From Mangrovivirga halotolerans (GTDB lineage: Bacteria > Bacteroidota > Bacteroidia > Cytophagales > Cyclobacteriaceae), in contig NZ_JAPFQN010000001.1 of the NCBI RefSeq assembly GCF_026241165.1, forward strand, positions 124,001 to 188,000: a DNA stretch of 64,000 nucleotides. Reading direction: 5' to 3'. Positions within the stretch are counted from its first letter, which is position 1, and each line of letters starts with the position of its first letter. The notes beneath the pieces were generated by a model. That model was given only the letters and a program-made list of their open reading frames with translations, did no database searches and had not been told where the DNA came from. A program made the position numbers and the translations under genes. Shown piece after piece: positions 46,544 through 56,698 of the stretch.

Positions 46544-47836
46544 ATGGTTGTAACTCTAAAACAAATATATAACACAATCTTCTCTAATCACCTAATACTG
46601 TTGATTTTAATCATATTTCCAAGGCCATTTAATTTGCTTGGTAATGATATAGAAATATATGAAAATAAAATTTATGACAGTAAAATTCGTACAGCGAACA
46701 TTTATGCTGTTCAAAATAATGTTTACAATCCAACAGCCCCTCCAGTAATAAATATTAATAGTCGCTCGAAACTATTTTTAGAGTTTGATGAACTTACATA
46801 TGATGCAGGGTATTTATATGTAAAATTAATCCATTGTAATGCAGACTGGACTCCTTCAGACTTTTTTGAAAGAGATTATTTAAATCAATACAATGAATGG
46901 TTAATTGAAGATTTTGACTTTTCAATGAATACAAAAGCTCCATATGTCCATTATAGTTTTGAATTGCCACGAGTAAAATTACCCGGCAATTATGCTGTCA
47001 TAGTTTATCGTGATCAGGATCCTGAAAAAATTCTTTTCACCCACCGGTGCATAATTTATGATGAAAAAACATCTATCGGAGCCAACCTGGAAAGAAGTAA
47101 TTCTGTTGTTGGGAGGGCAAAAAATCAACGATTAAACTACATTGTTAGTTACGGAGGACTTAATGTTCAAAACCCTGCAAGTGAGTTAAAAACAATAGTC
47201 TTACAAAACCAAAGATGGGATAATATGAAATATAATATTTCTCCGACTTTTATCAATGAAAATGCCAAACAGCTCAGGTTTGAATCAGTAGATGAAAAAA
47301 ATGAGTTTCTGGGATGGAATGAATTTCGATTTATAGATTTAAGGGGGCTTCAGGTTACTCATGATGGCCCTGAAGGAGTATTCCCTAAAGTAAGACTACT
47401 CCCGGCAGAAAGAAGATCGAATTCTGCTTATGCCCGACCGGTATACGATGATCTCGATGGTCAGTTTTATATCAGTAACAGTCTCAGAGATGAAACATCA
47501 TTAACTTCTGAATATGCTGAAACAGTTGTTACCCTTGAATCAAACAAAATAGAGGGTAAAATATATATTATCGGTGCTTTCAATTATTGGAAAAAAGATC
47601 AGAGTTCGGAGATGATATATAATCCGGCAAAAGGAGTGTATGAAAATACTATACTTTTGAAGCAAGGTAGATATAACTATTTATTCTATGTAGAGGACAA
47701 AGAAAAACCCTCATATTATTACGAGGGTAGTTTTTTTGATACAGAAAATGATTATCAAATCCTGGTATATTATCGTCCTCCTGGAGGAAGAGGAGATCTT
47801 CCTGTAGGTTATCAATCTTTTAAAGTAAATGACTGA
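46544..47836 (+). CDS. DUF5103 domain-containing protein
   Basis: A 430-residue protein, probably exported: residues 15-33 are hydrophobic (FSNHLILLILIIFPRPF). The rest matches my memory of the Bacteroidota-restricted DUF5103 family, e.g. IRTANIYAVQNNVYNPTAPPVI, LEFDELTYDAGYLYVKLIHCNADW, SFELPRVKLPGNYAVIVYRD and the C-terminal FYVEDKE-like FYVEDKEKPSYYYEGSFF with YYRPPGGRGD. The strand-rich C-terminal ~120 residues look like a CBM48/Ig-type fold. Function unknown. It is divergent from the sigma factor (31 bp) and abuts the stop of cas6. Confidence 0.88.
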   Translation: MVVTLKQIYNTIFSNHLILLILIIFPRPFNLLGNDIEIYENKIYDSKIRTANIYAVQNNVYNPTAPPVININSRSKLFLEFDELTYDAGYLYVKLIHCNADWTPSDFFERDYLNQYNEWLIEDFDFSMNTKAPYVHYSFELPRVKLPGNYAVIVYRDQDPEKILFTHRCIIYDEKTSIGANLERSNSVVGRAKNQRLNYIVSYGGLNVQNPASELKTIVLQNQRWDNMKYNISPTFINENAKQLRFESVDEKNEFLGWNEFRFIDLRGLQVTHDGPEGVFPKVRLLPAERRSNSAYARPVYDDLDGQFYISNSLRDETSLTSEYAETVVTLESNKIEGKIYIIGAFNYWKKDQSSEMIYNPAKGVYENTILLKQGRYNYLFYVEDKEKPSYYYEGSFFDTENDYQILVYYRPPGGRGDLPVGYQSFKVND

Positions 47837-48664
47837 TCAGCTAGCTGGAGTTGATTTTCTTTCCTCAATATTTTTATGGTGATATTTAGTAGTCCTTTTT
47901 GATGGATCATGATTTGCCAAATCCAGCATTCCGAAACCTTTAAAGGTGAAATGTCCAATGCCATGAATGAAAAGGAATTCCTGAACATCAGGGTGTGCAT
48001 ATAAGGTAAAAGGGAAAGTATAACCCCTGACTTCATATTTAACATCCTGATCAAAAGCAGGATAGATCCTGGCAAACTTTTTCTGAGATTCATTGATCTT
48101 CCTGATATAATTCACATCTGGAACGACCTGAAATTTAAAATAGTCTTTGAATTTTTCTGCTGGAAACTGATTTGAAGCTTCCATTCTTGCCATTGTAGAA
48201 TCATAAAGAAGATCAGACACAGTTTCATCCATTGGATTAATGAATTTTTTGCTTTCTCTATAATCTAAAGATGGTGGGATGATCAACATTGGAGAAATAC
48301 ATATGTATTTCATCTCCTCTTCAAAATCAGGCTTTGCTTCCAATTCAGCCATCTCAGGGGTTAAATGAAGATTTCCGACTTCAATCTGCTTTTCTGTAAA
48401 GAGGACAGAAAGAAAATAATCCAGAAATTCTTTTTTTCCAGAGGCAAGAACTAAAGTTACCCTCGATGAATAGAAATGAAGACCATTTCTACTAATCTTG
48501 GTTTGCCCTTTTAACCCGGAGAAATTGTAATCCTGGAAATCTACATACTCCTTCTTACCACCTTTCAACAACAGACCTTTGATCAATTGTGCTAAAAGGT
48601 ATTGATGGTGGAATGGAACAAATCCTCCACGGTTCTTAAGTAAAAAAACTATACGAATTCTCAA
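47837..48664 (-). CDS. cas6: Cas6-family CRISPR RNA endoribonuclease, without CRISPR locus
   Basis: A 275-residue RAMP protein. The N-terminus (MRIRIVFLLK...VPFHHQYLLAQLIKGLL) is the usual Cas6 ferredoxin-like start with His19/His20 as candidate catalytic residues, and the C-terminus carries the Gly-rich loop GIGHFTFKGFGMLDLA at 235-250. Cas6 cuts repeat RNA to give crRNAs. No other cas gene and no repeat array occur within the window on either side. The first codon is TTG; an in-frame stop lies two codons upstream and no ATG precedes the conserved start. It may process crRNA from a remote array or have another RNA target. Confidence 0.85.
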   Translation of the reverse strand: MRIRIVFLLKNRGGFVPFHHQYLLAQLIKGLLLKGGKKEYVDFQDYNFSGLKGQTKISRNGLHFYSSRVTLVLASGKKEFLDYFLSVLFTEKQIEVGNLHLTPEMAELEAKPDFEEEMKYICISPMLIIPPSLDYRESKKFINPMDETVSDLLYDSTMARMEASNQFPAEKFKDYFKFQVVPDVNYIRKINESQKKFARIYPAFDQDVKYEVRGYTFPFTLYAHPDVQEFLFIHGIGHFTFKGFGMLDLANHDPSKRTTKYHHKNIEERKSTPAS

Positions 48665-48896
48665 AGCTCAAAAAAATAAAGTTTACGGTTACGGCTAAAA
48701 ACTACTATTAAGTCAAATATGGTAATTGCAATAATGAAATAATAATAGATCGTGTTTAACTAAAATACACAAAAAAATTTTATCGCAGCAAGATAATATA
48801 ATTTTTTTAAGAAAAAATTTAAAATTAATTATCGAGGACCTTGCTATAACGGTTTACGACATGGTTTTTAAACCATCTAATGCTCAAACATAAAAT
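48665..48896. other. AT-rich intergenic region upstream of cas6
   Basis: No gene or repeat array was found in these 232 bp (302 bp between cas6 and ychF including the terminator). It contains one short inverted repeat, ATGGTT...AACCAT at 48861-48876, and a preceding CTATAACGG. It probably holds the cas6 promoter, but no clear TAnnTTTG with spacing was identified on the minus strand. Confidence 0.5.
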
Positions 48897-48940
48897 AAAA
48901 AAACAGCAATGCCAAATAAATTATATGTCGCATTGCTGTT
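48897..48940 (-). terminator. Rho-independent terminator after ychF
   Basis: Minus strand: an 11-bp perfect stem (arm AACAGCAATGC, 48902-48912 with 48930-48940) with a 17-nt loop and a T7 tail, 23 bp after the ychF stop codon. Confidence 0.85.
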
Positions 48941-48965
48941 AAATTTTATGAATGTAAAATAATTA

Positions 48966-50063
48966 TCAGACGTTAAATCTAAAATTCATTATATCTCCAT
49001 CCTTTACAATATAATCTTTTCCTTCAACACCCACCTTACCAGCTTCTTTAATCGCTTGTTCAGTTTTATAATGTTCGTAATCGGGTAGTTTAATCACTTC
49101 AGCCCGAATAAAACCTCTTTCGAAATCAGTATGAATAACCCCGGCAGCCTGTGGCGCCTTCCATCCTTTTCGAATGGTCCATGCTCTGACTTCCTTTTTA
49201 CCGGCTGTGAAGTAAGTAATCAAATCCAAAAGCTCATAAGATGCTCTGATTAGCCTGTTCAACCCACTTTCCTTAAGACCATACTCTTCAAGAAAGATTT
49301 GTTGTTCTTCTTCATCATCCATCTCTGCAATTTGAGACTCAATTGATGCGCAAACCATGATTACTAAGGCATTCTCATTATTTACTGAATCTTTCAAAGC
49401 ATCAACATACTTGTTACCAGAAATTATCGAATCCTCATCTACATTTGCAACATAGATAACAGGCTTAACGGTTAATAACTGTATATCTTCAATTACTTTC
49501 AATTCTTCATCAGTAGCCTCCACAGCACGGGCATTATTCCCTGACTCCAAAGTCTTTTTAAACTTTTCAAGCACTTCCAGATCTGCTTTTGCAGCCTTAT
49601 CACCTGTATTGGCAATCTTTTTTACCTTCTGAATTTTCTTTTCAACACTTTCAAGGTCCTTTAGTTGAAGCTCAGTATCAATAACTTCTTTATCATTTAC
49701 AGGATCCACCTTACCATCTACGTGAACTATATTATCATCTTCAAAACATCTGATAACATGTATAATAGCATCTACCTGTCTGATATTACCAAGAAATTTA
49801 TTTCCAAGCCCCTCACCTTTACTAGCTCCTTTCACAAGTCCGGCAATATCAACGAATTCAATAATCGCTGGTAAAACCTTCTCAGGATCCACAAGATTTT
49901 TAAGAATACCTAATCTCTCATCAGGTACCTTAATTACTCCCACGTTTGGTTCGATGGTACAAAAAGGGAAATTCGCTGCTTCCGCTTTATTTTTAGACAA
50001 TGCATTAAATAATGTTGATTTACCAACGTTAGGTAGCCCAACAATGCCACACTGTAAACCCAT
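48966..50063 (-). CDS. ychF: Ribosome-binding ATPase YchF
   Basis: YchF is an Obg-related P-loop protein that prefers ATP, binds ribosomes and is linked to oxidative stress responses. The 365 residues have the G1 loop [17 protein letters not shown] at 6-22, [12 protein letters not shown] (switch I), [20 protein letters not shown] (G3), the NVDE in place of NKxD expected for the ATP-specific branch, and the C-terminal TGS-like domain ([37 protein letters not shown]). Full length. It follows the AI-2E family gene by 5 bp, so they are co-transcribed. Confidence 0.97.
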   Translation of the reverse strand: MGLQCGIVGLPNVGKSTLFNALSKNKAEAANFPFCTIEPNVGVIKVPDERLGILKNLVDPEKVLPAIIEFVDIAGLVKGASKGEGLGNKFLGNIRQVDAIIHVIRCFEDDNIVHVDGKVDPVNDKEVIDTELQLKDLESVEKKIQKVKKIANTGDKAAKADLEVLEKFKKTLESGNNARAVEATDEELKVIEDIQLLTVKPVIYVANVDEDSIISGNKYVDALKDSVNNENALVIMVCASIESQIAEMDDEEEQQIFLEEYGLKESGLNRLIRASYELLDLITYFTAGKKEVRAWTIRKGWKAPQAAGVIHTDFERGFIRAEVIKLPDYEHYKTEQAIKEAGKVGVEGKDYIVKDGDIMNFRFNV

Positions 50064-50068
50064 TCTTC

Positions 50069-51163
50069 TTAATTATTTTTAAAAACGTAATATTGATTAT
50101 ATCCACTATAAAACTCCAATACTGTTACTCTCAACACTGTGTATACAGGGATAGCTGCAATCATTCCGACGACACCCGCCAGATTTGCGCCCACAAAGAT
50201 AATAACAAAAATCTCAAGAGGATGAGCTTTTACACTTTTTGAAAAAATTAATGGTTGAAAAATCATATTATCCATGATCTGTACTACTGCAAAGACTGTA
50301 CAAATCTTAACTACAAGTATTAACAATGATCCACCATCACCATTTCCTAATAACTGGGTACTTAAACCGATCAGAATCCCAAAGGTAGCCCCCATTATCG
50401 GGCCGACATAAGGTATCAGGTTAGCCAAAGCGGCAAATAAAGCGATCGTTATAGCATATTTGATGCCGAGAATAGATAAACCAACAGAAGCGACTGTAAA
50501 TATTGCTGTCATTTGTAATAACAGACCCACGAGATAATTAGTTAAAAGTCTCTCTATCTTAGTTATGGCAGTAATAGTTACTTCAAAATAACTGTTAGGA
50601 ATTAACTTATTAAATTGCCTTCTTACCATGCCTTTTTCATATAAAAGGAAAAAAGTTATAAAGGCAACAGCAAGAATTCCAATAAAAAGACTACCGGTAA
50701 ATCCTACTAATGTATTTAATAAATTGCTAACGTTAATTCTAGTGATAAACCCAACAAAATTATCCTTTATCGAATCTTTAATAAATCCTCTTGACTCTGA
50801 TGTCAAATTATTATTAATAAGAAATTCTTCCAGCCAGTTAACTGGTTCAGCAGCTGTCCTGAAGAGTTTGTCGTAATTTAAATTAGCAAGAACATTTATC
50901 TGGTCAGAAATAAGGGGAATAAATGTAATGATAAAGAGTAACACCACAAGTAACAGTACCAGGAAACTAAAAATAACTGCAATTACCCTTGGTACCTGAA
51001 ACCCAAAAACAGATATCTGGCTAAGGTAATTTGCCGGTCCTCTTAAAATGGCAGCAAAAATTACCGAGATTACTATATAGACAAATATATTGGAGAAAAA
51101 CCAGGCGAGAAAAATAAAAAGTGCTACACCCAGAACTACATATATGATTCTTTTTTGGAACAT
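50069..51163 (-). CDS. AI-2E family transporter (PerM/TqsA-like)
   Basis: A 364-residue polytopic inner-membrane protein. About seven or eight hydrophobic helices are visible, the first two being [18 protein letters not shown] and [15 protein letters not shown]; family landmarks are the long amphipathic stretch between helices 3 and 4, [21 protein letters not shown] near 265 and LGNGD...[26 protein letters not shown] near 310. Members export autoinducer-2 or act as Na+/H+ antiporters; the substrate here is unknown. Upstream partner of ychF. No luxS is seen in the window. Confidence 0.92.
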   Translation of the reverse strand: MFQKRIIYVVLGVALFIFLAWFFSNIFVYIVISVIFAAILRGPANYLSQISVFGFQVPRVIAVIFSFLVLLLVVLLFIITFIPLISDQINVLANLNYDKLFRTAAEPVNWLEEFLINNNLTSESRGFIKDSIKDNFVGFITRINVSNLLNTLVGFTGSLFIGILAVAFITFFLLYEKGMVRRQFNKLIPNSYFEVTITAITKIERLLTNYLVGLLLQMTAIFTVASVGLSILGIKYAITIALFAALANLIPYVGPIMGATFGILIGLSTQLLGNGDGGSLLILVVKICTVFAVVQIMDNMIFQPLIFSKSVKAHPLEIFVIIFVGANLAGVVGMIAAIPVYTVLRVTVLEFYSGYNQYYVFKNN

Positions 51164-51173
51164 GGCTAAAAAT

Positions 51174-51201
51174 AAAAAAGGCCTACCTAATTTGGTAAGC
51201 C
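51174..51201 (-). terminator. Rho-independent terminator after DUF3276 gene
   Basis: Minus strand: GGCTTACC / GGTAGGCC stem (one G:U pair) with a 6-nt loop and T6. It separates the DUF3276 gene from the AI-2E family gene. Confidence 0.8.
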
Positions 51202-51216
51202 ATTTGAGTTTTTATT

Positions 51217-51558
51217 TTAGTCCCATTTCAATTCATCACCGAACGACGATCCAATTTCGTCTGCTTCTTCTTCTTCTTTAGGTCTATACTGATCAAAATC
51301 AACCTCAGGAAGTAATTCGGTTTTGATGTGGTCTACTGTATTTTGAAGGGCAAGAATGAATTTATCAAAATCCTCTTTATACAAAAAGATTTTATGTTTT
51401 TCGTAATAAAATCCATCTTCTTTATGACGACGCTTGCTTTCAGTAATTGTTAAATAATAGTCATTTGACCTGGTTGCTTTAACGTCAAAAAAATAAGTCC
51501 TCTTTCCCGCTTTCACACGTTGAGCGAATAACTCATTCTTGTCTTTGTTATCTTCCAC
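51217..51558 (-). CDS. DUF3276 (PUR-alpha-like) protein
   Basis: A 113-residue protein of the bacterial PUR-domain family, which binds nucleic acid in Borrelia. The core KRTYFFDVKATRSNDYYLTITESKRR and HKIFLYKEDFDKFILALQNTVDHIK give the strand-rich repeat and helix, followed by an acidic tail. The start is GTG. The family is near-universal in Bacteroidota; regulatory or RNA-related function is inferred from the Borrelia homologue only. Monocistronic, with a terminator. Confidence 0.88.
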   Translation of the reverse strand: MEDNKDKNELFAQRVKAGKRTYFFDVKATRSNDYYLTITESKRRHKEDGFYYEKHKIFLYKEDFDKFILALQNTVDHIKTELLPEVDFDQYRPKEEEEADEIGSSFGDELKWD

Positions 51559-51772
51559 AATTCAAAAGTTTAAGTTTAAATAATCATGAATGAAAACAAC
51601 CGGAAGGACTGGAAATCTACCCGACTACCTTTCATTCTCAATCCAATTTTAGTCACCAATATAGTATATAAATATTCATAAATGCAAATGGAAAAATTAT
51701 TTTCATTCAAATTATCAATCCTGCAATTAATTTTTAGTGATTTATTAACCGTATCATTAACTTTCAATAATA

Positions 51773-52672
51773 ATGAAAGATCAGGATAATAAAATCTATA
51801 AGAATTTTGAATTTCTAGCGAGGCAACTCGTGGAAGGATTCATTACAGGTCACCACAAATCTCCATACCATGGGTTTTCAGTAGAATTTGCCGAACATAA
51901 CCCATATAATACAGGAGAATCGACCCGCCACATTGATTGGAAAGTATATGCACGTACAGATAAACTCTACACCAAAAGATATGAAGAAGAAACCAACCTC
52001 CGGTGTAGATTACTTATCGATCATTCTGCAAGTATGCACTACCCTGAACCTGAAAAGGAAAAATTACAATTTTCTCTTCTTGCAGCTGCAGCTCTAAGTT
52101 ACCTGATGCAAAAACAACGAGACGCTGTTTCCGTTGGTTTTTTCAGTGATAAAATGGATAATCAAACCGACTGTAAATCAACGGGAAATCATCTTTCTAA
52201 TATTTATTCACTGCTTGAAAAAGAATTACAAAACCAACCTCCTAAAGGAGTAACCAAACTGAGTGATGTGTTACATACTGTCGCCGGAACTATTCATAAA
52301 AGATCTCTGGTGATTTTGTTTACAGATTTTATTTCTGATGCAGAACAATTAGAGGAAGTTTCTGTTGCGCTTCAGCATCTCAAGCATAAAAAACACGAAG
52401 TAGTAATCTTTCACGTATATGATAGTGAAACTGAGCTCAATTTAAACCTTGATGACAGGCCATATCTTTTTGTTGATAAAGAAACCGGGGAAAAGTTAAA
52501 ATTAAATCCAAGTGAAGTGAAAGAAGAGTTTTATAAAACTCAACTGAAAGAATTTGCGATGATTGAAAACAGATGCAGAGAATTGAAAATGGACTTTGTA
52601 CCATTGGATATCAGGAAAGATCTTAAAAATGTATTGCTGACCTACCTGAACAAAAGAAAAAGAATGAGATAA
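51773..52672 (+). CDS. DUF58 domain-containing protein
   Basis: A 299-residue soluble protein with the DUF58 signature GESTRHIDWKVYARTDKLYTKRY at about 45-67, followed by a von Willebrand factor A-like fold: LLIDHSASM near 85 is the metal-ion-dependent adhesion site, and VILFTDFISDAEQLEE is a later strand. In Bacteroidota these proteins usually sit with a MoxR ATPase and BatA/B/D genes and may assist metal insertion or complex assembly. None of those partners is next to it here, which is a little unusual. No membrane helix. Confidence 0.9.
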   Translation: MKDQDNKIYKNFEFLARQLVEGFITGHHKSPYHGFSVEFAEHNPYNTGESTRHIDWKVYARTDKLYTKRYEEETNLRCRLLIDHSASMHYPEPEKEKLQFSLLAAAALSYLMQKQRDAVSVGFFSDKMDNQTDCKSTGNHLSNIYSLLEKELQNQPPKGVTKLSDVLHTVAGTIHKRSLVILFTDFISDAEQLEEVSVALQHLKHKKHEVVIFHVYDSETELNLNLDDRPYLFVDKETGEKLKLNPSEVKEEFYKTQLKEFAMIENRCRELKMDFVPLDIRKDLKNVLLTYLNKRKRMR

Positions 52673-52699
52673 AAAAAGCCCTCCAATTCAGGAAGGCTT
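52671..52699 (-). terminator. Rho-independent terminator after ferredoxin gene
   Basis: Minus strand: AAGCCTTCC / GGAGGGCTT stem with one mismatch, 6-nt loop and T7. It overlaps the last two bases of the convergent DUF58 stop codon. Confidence 0.82.
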
Positions 52700-52704
52700 A
52701 AAAT

Positions 52705-53118
<414 letters not shown>

Positions 53119-53179
53119 TTACTTTCATTATACGTATTTCTCATTCATTTGATTATTTTTGAATCAAATTTAAATAAAC

Positions 53180-54184
53180 ATGAATCACCCACAAATAGAT
53201 ACCTGGATAGAATTAGGAAACGAACTCAATTCTTTAAGCGAAGAAACTTTGGAAGATTTAGCCTTTAAAGCGGGCCAAAGGAATCCATGGTTTACTAAAG
53301 AGTCTGTAGAAAAAGCTGTTCAGGGAATCGCTACCCTCCTCAAAGAGGAAAATTTAAGATCATGGCTTAATAAATACCCTGACATTCCTGTTAGCTCACC
53401 AAAGAAAATTGGTATAGTAATGGCTGGCAATATACCTGGGGTCGGATTTCATGATTTATTAAGTATACTTTTGAGTGGTCACATTGCTAAAGTTAAATAT
53501 AGTTCTCAAGATCAGGTAATTATAAGTTTTATATTAAACAAATTATTTAAATTAAACCCACAACTATCTGAAAAAGTTGATATTGTGGACAAATTAAAAG
53601 ATTTTGACGCTGTTATAGCAACAGGTAGTGATAATACAGGAAGGTATTTTGATTACTACTTTGGAAAATATCCTAACATCATAAGACGTAATCGAACCTC
53701 CGCCGCGATTCTGACAGGTAAAGAATCCAGTGAAGAATTAAAAAATCTTGGGGATGATATCTTTACTTATTTCGGGTTAGGATGTCGAAACGTTAGTTTA
53801 TTGTTGGTTCCTGAAGGATACGAGTTTAAAAGCTTTTTTGAGGCAATAGAAGGATTTAACTCTATTATAAATCACCATAAATACAATAATAACTACGATT
53901 ACAATAAATCTATTTATCTAGTAAATAATGAAAAACACTTTGATAATGGATTTTTACTATTAAAAAAGGCTGAAAATCAAATAGTATCTCCTATTAGCGT
54001 AGTTTATTATAAAGAATATAAAAACCAAGAAGAACTTCTTAATTATCTTGAATCTGTAGATGACAAAATTCAATGTATCGTTGGAAAAGATAATAAGTAT
54101 ATTGACTTTGGTGAAGCACAAAATCCTAAACCCTGGGATTACGCTGACAATATTGATACGCTTCATTTTTTAAGCAATCTGTAG
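53180..54184 (+). CDS. Acyl-CoA reductase, LuxC-like
   Basis: A 334-residue protein of the acyl-CoA reductase (LuxC/ALDH-like) superfamily, which reduces acyl-CoA or acyl groups to aldehyde. Landmarks: IGIVMAGNIPGVGFHDLLSILLSGH (nucleotide-binding loop, near 75-100), VIATGSDNTGRYFDYYFGKYPNIIRRNRTSAAILTG, and the presumed catalytic Cys in FTYFGLGCRNVSLLLVP near 200. It is shorter than LuxC (about 480 residues). The divergent ferredoxin gene next to it is a pairing I recall from other Bacteroidota. Physiological substrate unknown. Confidence 0.87.
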   Translation: MNHPQIDTWIELGNELNSLSEETLEDLAFKAGQRNPWFTKESVEKAVQGIATLLKEENLRSWLNKYPDIPVSSPKKIGIVMAGNIPGVGFHDLLSILLSGHIAKVKYSSQDQVIISFILNKLFKLNPQLSEKVDIVDKLKDFDAVIATGSDNTGRYFDYYFGKYPNIIRRNRTSAAILTGKESSEELKNLGDDIFTYFGLGCRNVSLLLVPEGYEFKSFFEAIEGFNSIINHHKYNNNYDYNKSIYLVNNEKHFDNGFLLLKKAENQIVSPISVVYYKEYKNQEELLNYLESVDDKIQCIVGKDNKYIDFGEAQNPKPWDYADNIDTLHFLSNL

Positions 54185-54208
54185 TAAGTTGGAGAAAATT
54201 AAAAATTA

Positions 54209-55609
54209 ATGAGACATCCAGATAGAAAAAGTTATTTTGATTTTTTGCCTTCTCCGTTTGGAATAGCAGTTATCCTTACGGTTGTTACCATGATCCTATC
54301 GATTATTCTTGGTTCAGAGGAAGAATCAGGGATTCTAAATAAATCGATGGCAACATTAGAGTATTGGAACAAAGGCTTTTGGGACCTTCTGGCTTTCTCT
54401 ATGCAAATGTCTTTAATATTAATATTAGGACATACACTGGCCAAAACTCCAATGGTTGATAAGGCAATTAATTTTTTTAGTTGCAGGTGCACTTCAAATG
54501 CCAAAGCAATATTAATAATTGCCATAAGCTCAATGATCATGGGGTGGATAAACTGGGGATTAGGCTTAATTTTCGGAGCGGTGTTAGTTAGAAAAACTGG
54601 AGAGCTTGCAGCGAAAAATAACTGGAAACTTAATTATGGAGCTCTTGGAGCTGCTGGATATGCAGGAATGATGATTTGGCACGGCGGTCTTTCCGGATCT
54701 GCTCCTTTAACCGTAGCTGAACCCGACCATTTTCTGGTTGATCAAATGGGGGTGTTACCTGTAAGCGAAACTATTTTTACTACTGAAAATATTTTAACAT
54801 GTGTAGCTATTATAGTTTTTGTTCCACTTGGGCTCTTAGCAAGAAATCAAATCACCGGACGAAGCTTAAACCTCCCTTCATTCTTATATGAAGAGAAGGA
54901 GGAAGAGCAAGAAGAAAAGAAAGAAGAGAATGGTGAGAAAGATATTAACCCTGGAGAGCCTCCGTATCAAAAAGAAGATTCAATGGGTATGGAAAAAAGT
55001 ATAATTACCTCGACAATATTAGGTATACTTTTTATTGCAGCGATAGCAGTGGTGATCTTCAATCAAGAATATAATTCTGCTTTAGCATTTTTAAATCTGA
55101 ATTTCATCAATTTCATCTTGTTTGGTGTCTGTATTATTGGTCAGGGTAGTTTACTTAAGTTTCAAAAAGTAGCTACTTCAGCTGTGTCAGAAAGTGCAGG
55201 TATAATTTTACAATTTCCATTATATGCTGGAATTATGGGGATAATGAAGTATTCAGGTTTAGTAGAAACTATTTCTGATCAATTCGTGTTTTGGAGCTCA
55301 CAAGATTCCCTACCAATATTTACATTTATAAGTGCAGGAATTCTTAATGTATTTGTTCCTTCAGGCGGAGGTCAATGGGCAGTACAAGGCCCTGTGTTAA
55401 TCGATGCTGCAAAATCCCTTAATGTTCCAATGGGCAAAATGGTTATGGCTATGTCATACGGAGATCAAATTACTAACATGCTTCAACCTTTCTGGGCTTT
55501 ACCTTTACTAGGAATAACAGGCTTAAAAGCCAGTCGGCTTATCCCCTACTGCCTGGCAATATTTGGTGTTGGCGCTACAATATATATAATAAGCCTGGCT
55601 CTTTGGTAA
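54209..55609 (+). CDS. Short-chain fatty acid transporter, AtoE family
   Basis: A 466-residue polytopic membrane protein of the AtoE/YfcC-adjacent short-chain fatty acid transporter family. About 11-12 hydrophobic helices are visible; typical stretches are FWDLLAFSMQMSLILILGH, GWINWGLGLIFGAVLVR, GMMIWHGGLSGSAPLT and FVPSGGGQWAVQGPVLIDAA (near 390). A ~50-residue Glu/Lys-rich cytoplasmic loop (EEKEEEQEEKKEE) lies near 230-250. It starts 24 bp after the acyl-CoA reductase gene, so the two may be one unit for acyl substrate uptake and reduction; that link is inference. Confidence 0.9.
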   Translation: MRHPDRKSYFDFLPSPFGIAVILTVVTMILSIILGSEEESGILNKSMATLEYWNKGFWDLLAFSMQMSLILILGHTLAKTPMVDKAINFFSCRCTSNAKAILIIAISSMIMGWINWGLGLIFGAVLVRKTGELAAKNNWKLNYGALGAAGYAGMMIWHGGLSGSAPLTVAEPDHFLVDQMGVLPVSETIFTTENILTCVAIIVFVPLGLLARNQITGRSLNLPSFLYEEKEEEQEEKKEENGEKDINPGEPPYQKEDSMGMEKSIITSTILGILFIAAIAVVIFNQEYNSALAFLNLNFINFILFGVCIIGQGSLLKFQKVATSAVSESAGIILQFPLYAGIMGIMKYSGLVETISDQFVFWSSQDSLPIFTFISAGILNVFVPSGGGQWAVQGPVLIDAAKSLNVPMGKMVMAMSYGDQITNMLQPFWALPLLGITGLKASRLIPYCLAIFGVGATIYIISLALW

Positions 55610-55637
55610 ACCTAATATAAAGAATGGCGTAAACTAT

Positions 55638-55671
55638 TTGTGTAGTGAAATTTAATTATTGATTAACTTTG
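55638..55671 (+). promoter_or_regulatory. Candidate promoter for nadA-nadB
   Basis: TTG at 55638-55640, 23 bp spacer, TAACTTTG at 55664-55671. Transcription would begin near 55677, which rules out the in-frame TTG at 55659 as a start and supports ATG at 55689. Confidence 0.5.
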
Positions 55672-55688
55672 CCCAGCAACTATCTAAA

Positions 55689-56687
55689 ATGATGATTAAA
55701 AATATTGACATAAAAGCTGTTGAGAAAAAAGGATTTCTGGATATTGAAATACCATCAAGCGTTAATTTAGTTGAAGAGATCAACAGGCTTCGAAAAGAAA
55801 AAAATGCAGTAATACTAGCTCATTACTACCAGGAATCAGAGATACAGGAAATCGCAGATTATATTGGAGATAGTTTGGGTCTATCTCAAAAGGCAGCTGA
55901 AACCGATGCGGATATGATTGTTTTTGCCGGGGTTCACTTCATGGCTGAAACCGCAAAAATTCTTAATCCTAACAAGAAGGTTGTTCTTCCTGATTTTAAT
56001 GCAGGTTGTTCATTAGCAGAATCATGCCCGCCTGAAGAATTTGAAAAATTTGTTAAGCAACACCCGGACCATGTGGTGGTAACTTACATTAATTGTTCTG
56101 CAGGTATTAAAGCTTTAAGTGATATTGTTTGTACTTCATCTAATGCAAAAAAGATTATTGATTCAATTCCTGAGGATAAGCCAATCATTTTTGCTCCAGA
56201 TAAAAACCTTGGTAGATATTTAATTAAAGAAACTGGTCGGGATATGCTTCTTTGGGATGGTAGCTGTATTGTCCATGAGGCTTTTTCTATAGACAAATTA
56301 CTTGAATTACATAAGGAAAACCCGGATGCTACTATTATAGCTCACCCGGAATCTGAAAGTCATATATTGAAAACAGCCTCATATATCGGTTCAACAAGTG
56401 GACTGATAAATTTTGTCAAAAATGATGAAAACAATAAGTATATTGTAGCCACAGAAGCTGGCATACTCCATGAAATGCAGAAAGAAGTGCCCGAAAAAAT
56501 TCTTATTCCGGCTCCTTCTAATGAAGATAATACTTGTGCCTGCTCAGAATGTGGCTTTATGAAAATGAATACCCTTCAGAAGTTATATGTTTGTATGAAA
56601 TACGAAACTCCTGAAGTAAATATTAATGAATCACTTCGATTAAAGTCTTTAAAACCGATCGAAAGAATGCTGGAGTTATCTAAATAA
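55689..56687 (+). CDS. nadA: Quinolinate synthase NadA
   Basis: NadA is a [4Fe-4S] enzyme that condenses iminoaspartate with dihydroxyacetone phosphate to quinolinate in NAD synthesis. From ATG 55689 it has 332 residues. Core motifs: [19 protein letters not shown] (near 40-58), [11 protein letters not shown] with cluster ligand C107, WDGSCIVHE with C193, and the C283-A-C285-S-E-C288 motif whose last cysteine is the likely third ligand. Start 55689 or 55692 is favoured because the candidate promoter overlaps the upstream TTG frame. Followed by nadB after 11 bp, its iminoaspartate-supplying partner. Confidence 0.97.
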   Translation: MMIKNIDIKAVEKKGFLDIEIPSSVNLVEEINRLRKEKNAVILAHYYQESEIQEIADYIGDSLGLSQKAAETDADMIVFAGVHFMAETAKILNPNKKVVLPDFNAGCSLAESCPPEEFEKFVKQHPDHVVVTYINCSAGIKALSDIVCTSSNAKKIIDSIPEDKPIIFAPDKNLGRYLIKETGRDMLLWDGSCIVHEAFSIDKLLELHKENPDATIIAHPESESHILKTASYIGSTSGLINFVKNDENNKYIVATEAGILHEMQKEVPEKILIPAPSNEDNTCACSECGFMKMNTLQKLYVCMKYETPEVNINESLRLKSLKPIERMLELSK

Positions 56688-56698
56688 CTTTTTAATCT

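Noticed and set aside
48843-48876. attC- or att-like site (CTATAACGG and ATGGTT...AACCAT)
   Set aside because: A single weak inverted repeat with no partner copy, no integrase and no conserved core pair; more likely chance or a small operator.
48665-48965. CRISPR array next to the Cas6-like gene
   Set aside because: No regularly spaced direct repeats occur here or anywhere else in the window; only a terminator and a short inverted repeat are present.
51576-51767. 63-codon minus-strand open frame between the DUF3276 and DUF58 genes
   Set aside because: Low-complexity composition, no recognisable domain, and it occupies the probable promoter region of both flanking genes.
55659-55688. TTG at 55659 as start of nadA
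   Set aside because: The added residues are encoded by a promoter-like TAACTTTG; homologous NadA proteins start near the ATG pair at 55689/55692.
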